Positions 1-4,479 of a DNA stretch of 10,480 bases are shown here, one piece after another. The position numbers and the translations under genes were made by a program. The notes under the pieces were generated by a model. It had not been told where the DNA came from and did not search any database. It saw nothing but the letters and a program-made list of their open reading frames with translations. The first letter of the stretch is position 1, and each line of letters starts with the position of its first letter. The DNA comes from JAAXTT01 sp964530215 (lineage in GTDB: Bacteria > Bacillota > Desulfotomaculia > Desulfotomaculales > Desulfocucumaceae), in NCBI GenBank assembly GCA_964530215.1, contig CAZHAJ010000059.1, positions 1-10,480 of the forward strand. Direction: 5' to 3'.

Positions 1-305
1 TAGTAGTGATTGAATTTGATATGGCTGCCTATAAAAAAAGAACTGAATCCAGAGCGGTTAAGAAAACACTTACTATTCCTTCCTGGTTAAATGATGCTGC
101 ACTTGAAAAGAATGTAAACTTCTCCCAGGTGCTCCAGGATGCTTTAATTAGAATGCTTGAAAGTCCTCAAAATTCGATGGTAAAGATTGATAAGGGAGTA
201 TATAAGGTTTTAATCAATAAACAGCCAATTTTAAAAAAAAGAATTATTAAATTGAAAAATTTGAATATCGAATCAAGGAACAAACAAAAACATATTTTTC
301 GATAA
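1..305 (+). CDS. HicB-type antitoxin, C-terminal part (5' end outside window)
   Basis: The reading frame is open to the left edge, so the start lies outside the window. The visible residues include KKTLTIPSWLNDAALEK and NFSQVLQDAL, the C-terminal ribbon-helix-helix DNA-binding segment of HicB antitoxins. In that family an N-terminal domain neutralises the HicA mRNA interferase and the C-terminal domain autoregulates the operon. The gene for HicA would be expected just upstream, outside the window. Typical HicB proteins end soon after the NFSQVLQ helix; this one continues for about 45 more residues rich in lysine and isoleucine, which is unusual and could be a natural extension or a frameshifted tail. 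A terminator follows directly. The gene is on the plus strand, opposite to the long operon, and may be host DNA or element cargo. Confidence 0.8.
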   Translation, partial: VVIEFDMAAYKKRTESRAVKKTLTIPSWLNDAALEKNVNFSQVLQDALIRMLESPQNSMVKIDKGVYKVLINKQPILKKRIIKLKNLNIESRNKQKHIFR

Positions 306-316
306 TCAACGGATAT

Positions 317-342
317 GAAGAGGTTAACGCCTCTTCTTTTTT
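317..342 (+). terminator. Intrinsic terminator after hicB
   Basis: A perfect 7-bp stem, GAAGAGG with CCTCTTC, encloses a six-base loop TTAACG and is followed by six T. It sits 12 bp after the hicB-like stop codon and on the same strand, so it most likely ends that transcript. Confidence 0.85.
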
Positions 343-348
343 GTGCTC

Positions 349-506
349 AAAAAGTTAATAAAAAAAGGCAATTTAAATTAACTATTTTTGCAACATTATT
401 TAAATCTGCGGAAATAAGCCATTTATTGGGCATTTTTTAGGATAAACAAATATAAAAACCAAAAAGTTAGTTTTAAAAGGCAAAAAAGATTAACTATTTT
501 TTTTGC
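349..506. repeat. Two imperfect 43-46 bp direct repeats, each containing an inverted repeat
   Basis: Copy one is 349-391 and copy two is 461-506. Both begin AAAAAGTTA, contain an AAAAGGCAA-like middle, and end TTAACTATTTTT(TTT)GC. Within copy one AGTTAAT and ATTAACT can pair; copy two keeps a poorer version. The 69 bp between the copies is not repeated. No coding function is visible. They may be binding or recombination sites, or remnants of a duplicated intergenic region. Confidence 0.6.
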
Positions 507-703
507 TTTTTCACCTCTGCATTGGCTTAAATCCAAACTCAAGTTGGGATCTCGTTCCGCAATTTTGAAGACTGACAATATCGGCGCAAATCTCCGCTGG
601 TGTTTCTTCCACAATTGGAATTAAGTATTGGTGGTCGTTATTTCGGGTGCCAATTACCCTGGTACTTTTGAACATTTTTGAGCAAAAGCATACCTTTCAA
701 ACA

Positions 704-733
704 GCCAACTTTCCGATTTCCCGGATAGTTGGC
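704..733. repeat. Hairpin-forming inverted repeat
   Basis: GCCAACT (704-710) pairs with AGTTGGC (727-733). After one T-T mismatch TCCG pairs with CGGA, leaving a six-base loop. There is no T run on either side, so it is not an obvious terminator. It could be a protein-binding site or a folded element in an RNA. Confidence 0.5.
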
Positions 734-752
734 CAGCCTATATAAAGCTGGA

Positions 753-772
753 TGCCATCATTTGCCATCATT
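753..772. repeat. Exact tandem 10-bp repeat
   Basis: TGCCATCATT occurs twice with no gap, at 753-762 and 763-772. The 10-bp period equals one helical turn and matches that of several other doubled words in this region. Confidence 0.75.
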
Positions 773-788
773 CACAGTCTTTTTTACT

Positions 789-885
789 CTAACATTTTCC
801 AAAATCTATACCACTTTTTACAACATTGAACCTCATGAATTTGCTCTAACATTTTCTAACATTTATACCAACAAATACCAACATC
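789..885. repeat. Doubled-word modules, 10-bp period (left cluster)
   Basis: CTAAC-ATTTT-CCAAA-ATCTATACC (789-812) is followed by CTAAC-ATTTT-CTAAC-ATTTA (846-865) and ACCAAC-AAAT-ACCAAC-ATC (867-885). Each consists of a short word, an A+T-rich spacer and the same or a similar word one helical turn later. The spacing and the AC-ATTT core match modules at 1128-1186 and 1778-1804, so these appear to be one dispersed family. Confidence 0.6.
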
Positions 886-946
886 ACATACCAGTAAAAA
901 CAAGCATCATGGTTGCGGACGATCGGTATTCGTTTGTTTTGAAATT

Positions 947-985
947 CCCTTATTAAAACCTCTTCCTGACCGCTTTTAATAAGGG
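947..985. repeat. Perfect 12-bp inverted repeat
   Basis: CCCTTATTAAAA (947-958) is the exact reverse complement of TTTTAATAAGGG (974-985), with a 15-base spacer. A ten-base palindrome GGGTGCACCC follows at 990-999. No T tract follows the stem. Possible roles are a regulator site, an RNA hairpin or part of a recombination site. Confidence 0.7.
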
Positions 986-1010
986 TTAGGGGTGCACCCT
1001 ATAGCCTTTA

Positions 1011-1122
1011 AAGGTTGCAACTATTACACAAAAAGGTCGCAACTTTTTTAATGCAACGTTGCGTTATTCTGATTGCAACGTTGCAAACAATCTTAGGGTT
1101 TCTTAGGGGGTGCCGCAACGTT
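1011..1122. promoter_or_regulatory. Cluster of GCAAC boxes with 22-bp spacing
   Basis: AAGGTTGCAACT (1011-1022) and AAGGTCGCAACT (1033-1044) start exactly 22 bp apart. TGCAACGTTGC (1052-1062 and 1074-1084), containing the perfect palindrome GCAACGTTGC, is also repeated 22 bp apart. A further GCAACGTT lies at 1115-1122. Two-turn spacing of palindromes suggests binding sites for a dimeric DNA-binding protein, such as a regulator or replication protein. The protein is not identified. Confidence 0.55.
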
Positions 1123-1187
1123 TTACCTTAGCATTTCTTAGCATCTGACACCGCCCATACCTTGACATTTCTCAACATCTGAAGAGG
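1091..1187. repeat. Doubled-word modules, 10-bp period (middle cluster)
   Basis: TCTTAGGGTT is followed by TCTTAGGGGG (1091-1110). Next come TTAGC-ATTTC-TTAGC-ATCTG (1128-1147) and TTGAC-ATTTC-TCAAC-ATCTG (1162-1181), the last ending in AAGAGG (1182-1187). A module at 1778-1804 has the same ATCTG plus GAAGAGG tail, which shows that these are related copies rather than chance matches. Confidence 0.65.
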
Positions 1188-1190
1188 TTC

Positions 1191-1250
1191 TTTTTAGGGC
1201 CTTACAAATGTTACCATACTTCTTTTTAGGCCTTTAAAGTCTCTAAATAT
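1191..1250. repeat. TTTTTAGGG doubled-word modules, left of the terminase-like gene
   Basis: Two units occur here. TTTTTAGGG-c-CTTAC-AAAT-GTTAC-CATACTTC covers 1191-1222. TTTTTAGG-c-CTTTA-AAGT-CTCTA-AATATCC begins at 1223 and runs into the terminase-like stop codon (1243-1245). Both words agree at four of five positions. The constant head and the 9-bp word period match four units on the other side of the gene. Confidence 0.65.
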
Positions 1251-1659
1251 CCTCTTCAGGTGCCATAAAAACCCACGGATACCGTTCGTATAATAAGAGA
1301 TGTATACTGGCTAAATGACCATTAAAACAATAATATAGCATCGTATCATATGGAATTGGGAAAACCGTTGCTGCACCATCGGGATTTATCCGGGTTATTT
1401 TCCTTGCGCACATGGCGCGGATATATTTAAAAACGATCTCTGCTGGCTCCGGATCCTGATAGAGCTTAACCAAATTATTGAAGAGGTGCTTTTCATCGTT
1501 TGGTAATGTTTCGGGGGCAATGCGCTCATGAACGCCCGTTTTTAATGCGTTGCTATTTCCAGTGGGTGCGCCGTGATTGAGTGCATTCTTATTGCCATAG
1601 GGTGCACCATGACCAGCAGCGTTTTTATTCCCCAGTGGCGCACCGCCTTTGTTTTTCAT
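1243..1659 (-). CDS. Phage terminase small subunit-like protein
   Basis: A 138-residue protein whose N-terminus has three copies of GAPxGNxNA at residues 6-14, 18-26 and 30-38, spaced exactly 12 residues. This GGAPxGNKNA signature is common at the start of Firmicute phage small terminases (TerS), which bind the packaging site and hand DNA to the large subunit. The rest, with a tyrosine-rich C-terminal half (YDTMLYYCF, LLLYERYPWVF), is not a close match to any TerS I recall, and I see no clear HTH. The call therefore rests on the N-terminus and on position as last gene of the operon. The ATG at 1659 has GAGGTG eight bases upstream. No large terminase follows; instead the stop codon lies inside a repeat module. 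Short doubled-word repeats flank the gene on both sides, as expected if a packaging site lay here. It could also be a truncated or non-packaging GAPxGN protein. Confidence 0.55.
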   Translation of the reverse strand: MKNKGGAPLGNKNAAGHGAPYGNKNALNHGAPTGNSNALKTGVHERIAPETLPNDEKHLFNNLVKLYQDPEPAEIVFKYIRAMCARKITRINPDGAATVFPIPYDTMLYYCFNGHLASIHLLLYERYPWVFMAPEEDI

Positions 1660-1714
1660 GTTTTCACCTCACAGGTTGTTTGTTTGTTTTGAATGGTATT
1701 TTTTACAGGTTCCT

Positions 1715-1738
1715 TTTTAGGGTGTCCGATTTGTCCGG
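1715..1738. repeat. TTTTTAGGG doubled-word module with GTCCG
   Basis: TTTTTAGGG-t-GTCCG-ATTT-GTCCG. The two GTCCG copies (1724-1728 and 1733-1737) are identical, 9 bp apart, and G+C-rich unlike the words of the sister modules. It lies just upstream of the ribosome site of the terminase-like gene. Confidence 0.65.
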
Positions 1739-1777
1739 TTTCAATTCAAATATGGGTTTTTCATAGAGATATGAACC

Positions 1778-1804
1778 TTAACATTTGTTAACATCTGGAA
1801 GAGG
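1778..1804. repeat. Doubled-word module TTAAC, 10-bp period
   Basis: TTAAC-ATTTG-TTAAC-ATCTG followed by GAAGAGG. It is closely similar to 1162-1187 on the other side of the terminase-like gene, including the ATCTG and GAAGAGG tail. Confidence 0.65.
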
Positions 1805-1823
1805 GGCAATAAGTGGTAACCCT

Positions 1824-1934
1824 TTTTTAGGGACTGACAAATCTGACTATACTTCTTTTTTAGGGCCTTGGAAATCTTGGGATACTGTATTCCGCAGTAG
1901 CCCTTTTTTAGGGCGTTAGAAATGTTAGGATACT
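1824..1934. repeat. Three TTTTTTAGGG doubled-word modules in a row
   Basis: TTTTTTAGGG heads are followed by CTGAC-AAAT-CTGAC (words at 1834 and 1843), CTTGG-AAAT-CTTGG (1867 and 1876) and GTTAG-AAAT-GTTAG (1915 and 1924). All three are followed by TATACT or GATACT. Each word is doubled perfectly at a 9-bp period but differs between modules, while head, spacer and tail stay constant. Module spacing is 33 and 48 bp. On the minus strand they read in one frame as a repetitive peptide such as PKISKALKK, but no ribosome site or ATG start supports a gene. Confidence 0.7.
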
Positions 1935-1946
1935 TATATCTTAACG

Positions 1947-1976
1947 TTAGCAATAGTTAGCATTTCTAAGCATATC
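1947..1976. repeat. Three-fold 10-bp iteration TTAGC / TTAGC / TAAGC
   Basis: TTAGC-AATAG-TTAGC-ATTTC-TAAGC-ATATC shows three successive words at a 10-bp period. It has the same format as the doubled-word modules at 1128 and 1778. Confidence 0.6.
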
Positions 1977-2039
1977 ATTCTTGAATGTTGAGTTTTGCTA
2001 AGCCCTTTTATTATGGCCATTAGGATTAAATGGCGTACT

Positions 2040-2420
2040 TTAGTGGACTATTTCCACAAGCTCCAGCGCCTGATTGATCAATTCCCGTACCCATTGGGTA
2101 GAGCTGTAATGCATCCTCTCCATAATTTCCTCCTGGGTAATGCACTCGATATAGACCAGCTGCAGCACCGTCTGCAACTTCGGCTTTTTAATCGCTTCAA
2201 TACAACTCATGATTTTATTGCGCCTGTCCACCACATCATTTATTTTGTCTTCCAGTTGCTTTATAAGAGGCGCCCATAAAGATCCGGTCAAATTGCCGTC
2301 GCTTTCAATTTCAGTAACCAACTGGACAAGTTCACGCTCATAACTCTTTGCCATCTCGAAGAGGTACTTATATTCTCTCAGAAAATCATCTTTTTCGGTT
2401 AATCCTGCTTTACTTGACAC
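2040..2420 (-). CDS. DUF1492/ArpU-like phage transcription regulator (second copy)
   Basis: A protein of about 126 residues. The long N-terminal helical half is followed, near residues 80-122, by a sigma-70 region 4-like helix-turn-helix: LQTVLQLVYIECITQEEIME, then HYSSTQWVRELINQALELV. This build matches phage DUF1492/RinA/ArpU-type proteins, which usually sit at the end of the early operon and switch on late or packaging genes. I prefer the GTG at 2420, which has AGGTG five bases upstream; a GTG at 2426 is in frame but too close to that site. It overlaps the 3' end of the paralogous gene before it. The only later gene in the operon is the terminase-like one, so that is a plausible target (inference). 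Confidence 0.65.
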   Translation of the reverse strand: MSSKAGLTEKDDFLREYKYLFEMAKSYERELVQLVTEIESDGNLTGSLWAPLIKQLEDKINDVVDRRNKIMSCIEAIKKPKLQTVLQLVYIECITQEEIMERMHYSSTQWVRELINQALELVEIVH

Positions 2421-2865
2421 GTTCACACCTGACCATTCTCAACGCCTGGTTATGCAATACTTCTATTTTTTCGCCCCGGCCGATGCCTATTTTATTGCCA
2501 GCCTCTTTATAGTCCATGCCATTAAGATAAAGCAAGTTTAGCAATAGTCGATATTTTACAGGCTTTACGCTATCTATCATTTTTATGGTCTCAGTCCTGA
2601 TTTTAACGGATTCTTTTATTGTGTCGGTTACTTTTGCCTTTAAAGGCTCAAGGTCATTTATGCGGTCATATAGATCCCTTTTATCGCCGCCCTGGACTTT
2701 ATCAGGCCTTATATAAGATTTAGTCATGGCCGCCCGTTCAAAGGCTTTTAAGTATTTGTCTGTTGCCGCTTCCTGTTTGTCCAGCTGGTACCGGTACCCG
2801 GATAAGATCGAGTGCTTCCAGATGTTCCCCGGATCCACACCAATTGCAATGTTTGACTTTGCCAT
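2410..2865 (-). CDS. DUF1492/ArpU-like phage transcription regulator (first copy)
   Basis: A 151-residue protein with a charged helical N-terminal two thirds and a C-terminal sigma region 4-like HTH (about residues 104-146: YRLLLNLLYLNGMDYKEAGN, then KIEVLHNQALRMV). It shares this layout with the next gene, and the two frames overlap by about 10 bp. The family is known as late-gene activators or RinA/ArpU relatives in Firmicute phages. The ATG at 2865 follows AAGGGGG at a spacing of about five. A 109-bp gap with a possible promoter and an opposite-strand hairpin precedes it, so the pair may be controlled separately from the upstream genes. Confidence 0.65.
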   Translation of the reverse strand: MAKSNIAIGVDPGNIWKHSILSGYRYQLDKQEAATDKYLKAFERAAMTKSYIRPDKVQGGDKRDLYDRINDLEPLKAKVTDTIKESVKIRTETIKMIDSVKPVKYRLLLNLLYLNGMDYKEAGNKIGIGRGEKIEVLHNQALRMVRCERVK

Positions 2866-2887
2866 TTAAGCCCCCTTATGGTAAAAT
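2859..2887 (+). promoter_or_regulatory. Possible plus-strand promoter for a short RNA
   Basis: TTGCCA (2859-2864), a 17-bp spacer and TAAAAT (2882-2887) form a fair sigma-A promoter pointing right, against the operon. A well-formed plus-strand terminator starts only about 25 bp beyond the expected start site. The promoter alone is weak evidence; the pairing with the terminator makes it worth noting. Confidence 0.35.
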
Positions 2888-2918
2888 GATTTCAATGCAT
2901 TCATAATATTCCAGAAGA

Positions 2919-2947
2919 GGGCTCGTCAATTTTGATGAGTCCTTTTT
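2919..2947 (+). terminator. Plus-strand intrinsic terminator, opposite to the operon
   Basis: GGGCTCGTCA (2919-2928) pairs with TGATGAGTCC (2933-2942) around a four-base loop and is followed by TTTTT. Two positions are G-U pairs in the plus-strand RNA but would be A-C mismatches in the minus-strand RNA, so the signal is oriented rightward. No rightward protein gene precedes it. Confidence 0.65.
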
Positions 2948-2974
2948 ATTGCCTGTAAGGAGAGGTCACCGGCC

Positions 2975-3241
2975 TCACTGGATCGGCCCAATTTTGGGCA
3001 CCGCCATTTCCCGCAACTGCCCAATCATGGCCATTGCATCACCCAGAAGGCCATCAGCAAGCTCTAAATCCATATATAACGCTGATTCCTCATCAGGTTC
3101 TTTGCCGTCTGCATATGCCTGGGCTATTTTCGACACATCAACCTTTTTTTCAAGTTCATTTCTTCGCACATGTAAGTGAGAGTGTGCGATATCAACCACG
3201 TTTGCTATCTCTGCCAATAAATCATTTCGCTCTTTAATCAT
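2975..3241 (-). CDS. Small acidic helical protein, unknown function
   Basis: About 88 residues, predicted mostly alpha-helical, with a charged stretch (RRNELEKKVDVSKIAQAYAD) and an acidic region after it; no cysteines or membrane segment. I do not recognise the family. The ATG at 3241 is nine bases from GAGGAG, which lies in the end of the preceding gene, and is preferred over the in-frame TTG at 3247, which would be only three bases away. It is co-transcribed with the small genes before it. The function cannot be inferred beyond membership of the early operon. Confidence 0.6.
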   Translation of the reverse strand: MIKERNDLLAEIANVVDIAHSHLHVRRNELEKKVDVSKIAQAYADGKEPDEESALYMDLELADGLLGDAMAMIGQLREMAVPKIGPIQ

Positions 3242-3247
3242 AATCAA

Positions 3248-3484
3248 TTACTCCTCTTCAAAATTCAGATTATTTGCCATGGCCATTGCCTTAACTTCCT
3301 GAAAATGCCTTTCGCACAGATACAAGTCTCGCAAGCCGTTATTACCACTTATCCCGCAGCAGCGGCTTGCCATCGTGCTGTCAAAACTTACGATGGCGGT
3401 CACTTTGGCATTACATTTTTTAACAGCACAGGCCCCCAAAATCAGCTTTAATGTCGGCACTTGAGATAACATAAGCCTTTTCAT
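3248..3484 (-). CDS. Small cysteine-rich protein, possible zinc-binding
   Basis: A 78-residue protein with C19, C24, the pair C42-C43, and a C-terminal LCERHF (C57, H60). The spacing suggests a small zinc site of the C-C...C-x2-H kind often found in phage early proteins, but I cannot place it in a named family. Its start codon overlaps the stop of the gene before it (ATGA), which implies translational coupling; the upstream Shine-Dalgarno sequence is weak. Unknown function. Confidence 0.6.
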   Translation of the reverse strand: MKRLMLSQVPTLKLILGACAVKKCNAKVTAIVSFDSTMASRCCGISGNNGLRDLYLCERHFQEVKAMAMANNLNFEEE

Positions 3485-3672
3485 CGGTACCGCTTCATTT
3501 TCCTGTAAATGGGCTCACCCTCTTCTTTTGCCCGATCGGCCAGCAAAAGCAAATCACGCCTTTTTCTGCAAGCCTCATCAAAACTATTGGCGTAAACTTC
3601 TATGATACACGGAACATCTGGCCCACATTCCGGATCTTCAAAATAAAAACCGTACTTTTTTAAATTTCTCAT
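3481..3672 (-). CDS. Small unknown protein
   Basis: About 63 residues beginning MRNLKKYGFYFEDPE, with a basic C-terminal end (YRKMKRYR) and a predicted helix (ANSFDEACRKRRDLLLLA). I chose the ATG at 3672 because AAAGGGG lies eight bases upstream; a GTG at 3681 overlaps the stop of the nuclease gene but has no suitable ribosome site. The family is not recognised. It sits between the nuclease and the cysteine-rich protein with overlapping junctions, so it is almost certainly translated as part of the operon. Confidence 0.6.
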   Translation of the reverse strand: MRNLKKYGFYFEDPECGPDVPCIIEVYANSFDEACRKRRDLLLLADRAKEEGEPIYRKMKRYR

Positions 3673-3677
3673 GTTTT

Positions 3678-4211
3678 TCACCCCTTTAAAAATTTATTTC
3701 TGACATGGTAGTATAAAAACGAGTAAATATATAACCCGGCGTCATTCCGGTCAATAAAAGCCAAATTAAAGCCGTGTTCACTCTGCAATGACAAGAGGGA
3801 AGCCATATAAGCCTTTTCATTGAATTGGGTGGTATACCGGTGATTAATGATGTCACTGAAGCTTTTACCCTCAATCATCAAGTGGAACTCTGCTTTACTG
3901 GCCCGGGTGAGCTCATCTTTGAAGCGTTCACGACCATTTGTGAGATTCCCGGACAGCTCTTCCAGGGATCCCTTGCGCTCGATAACCACCGACTGGTCAA
4001 AGAAGAGGTCTCTCATGATGCCCATTTCAGCGTTGGCCGGGATCATTGCGGAATAATCACCGAAACTCAGGGCCTTGGACTGGTAAGGTACCTCTTTCTT
4101 TTTTAAATAGCCTGTAATATGGTCGTTTGCTTGCTCCCTGGTATCACACAAGATAACCATGGTCTTAAGCAGGCCCTTTAATTCGGTGTCAGTATATCGG
4201 TATAAGTTCAT
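3678..4211 (-). CDS. ERCC4 (XPF)-type nuclease domain protein
   Basis: A 177-residue protein with the ERCC4/XPF nuclease core: LCDTREQ (21-27), SFGDYS (49-54), VVIERKGSLEELSGNL (75-90), and RERFKDELTRA just after. These correspond to the D, GD and ERK metal-binding motifs of the PD-(D/E)XK-like fold; the acidic residue after ERK is Glu rather than the more usual Asp. The protein is about one nuclease domain long, with no helicase or helix-hairpin-helix part, as in many phage-borne versions. It probably cuts branched or flap DNA during replication or recombination (inference from family). The start overlaps the previous stop (ATGA), and AAAGGTGG is a suitable ribosome site. The C-terminus ends in a helix with KFLKG. 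Confidence 0.85.
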   Translation of the reverse strand: MNLYRYTDTELKGLLKTMVILCDTREQANDHITGYLKKKEVPYQSKALSFGDYSAMIPANAEMGIMRDLFFDQSVVIERKGSLEELSGNLTNGRERFKDELTRASKAEFHLMIEGKSFSDIINHRYTTQFNEKAYMASLLSLQSEHGFNLAFIDRNDAGLYIYSFLYYHVRNKFLKG

Positions 4212-4465
4212 TGGCCACCTTTTGCCCCGGCAAGGCTCTGACCTAATTCAACCCCCATACTCAAGCCGTATTTGAAAGCGTCAGTTTCGGCTATAATTGC
4301 ATGCTTGATAATTTCGGCAATCAAATCATCGTTTTGCGGCTGCTCCAGCGGTAACGCTTTGATAACATCGCTTAATACCTGTGTCTGCTTGGCAAATTCA
4401 TCTGATCGGCCTGCTGAAATTTCAATTGCTGCATCGGCTTTAATCAGTCCTATTCCTATTTTCAT
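4208..4465 (-). CDS. Small unknown protein, helical
   Basis: An 85-residue protein beginning MKIGIGLIKADAAIEISAG, with two predicted helices and an alanine/glycine-rich end (GVELGQSLAGAKGGQ). There is no recognised domain and the weakly hydrophobic N-terminus is too short for a membrane segment. The ATG is preceded by GAAGAGGTG. It overlaps the ERCC4 nuclease start by four bases (ATGA), suggesting the two are made in proportion. Possibly an accessory or anti-host early protein, but nothing in the sequence shows this. Confidence 0.6.
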   Translation of the reverse strand: MKIGIGLIKADAAIEISAGRSDEFAKQTQVLSDVIKALPLEQPQNDDLIAEIIKHAIIAETDAFKYGLSMGVELGQSLAGAKGGQ

Positions 4466-4479
4466 TGCTGCACCTCTTC

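Larger units (their letters stand above)
306..1242. other. Gene-free, repeat-rich stretch between hicB and the terminase-like gene
   Basis: I see no convincing gene in these 937 bp: the longer open frames start without ribosome sites and their translations are only read-outs of repeated DNA. The stretch holds the hicB terminator, two long direct repeats (349-506), a hairpin at 704-733 (GCCAACT with AGTTGGC), tandem 10-bp repeats, a perfect 12-bp inverted repeat (947-985), a cluster of GCAAC boxes (1011-1122) and several doubled-word modules up to the terminase-like gene. Confidence 0.6.
1660..2039. other. Gene-free 380-bp repeat stretch between terminase-like gene and regulator pair
   Basis: It carries the terminase-like ribosome site at its left end and then only the doubled-word modules listed separately. 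Frames open here lack plausible starts. I found no convincing promoter for the terminase-like gene; it may depend on readthrough from the operon or on an activated promoter. Confidence 0.55.

Noticed and set aside
423..614. Minus-strand 63-residue frame
   Set aside because: TTG start without a ribosome site; crosses the second long direct repeat and has no family resemblance.
626..634. TATTGGTGG, identical to 10425-10433 across the tRNA-Ala 3' end, as a left attachment site
   Set aside because: Only nine bases match and the sequence diverges at once inside the tRNA part. A match this short is not unlikely by chance in 10 kb, so it is not reported as an attachment site.
729..956. Plus-strand 75-residue frame
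   Set aside because: No ribosome site, and the translation follows DNA repeats (TLTFS...IYT twice) and ends in the inverted repeat at 947-985.
1741..1953. Minus-strand frame encoding a repetitive lysine-rich peptide (YPNISNALKK-like units)
   Set aside because: It starts with TTG without a ribosome site and its repeats are simply the doubled-word modules read in frame because two spacings are multiples of three. The same modules elsewhere are not in open frames.
789..1976. CRISPR array
   Set aside because: Repeats are five to ten bases, spacers are not unique sequences of 30-40 bases, and there are no cas genes.
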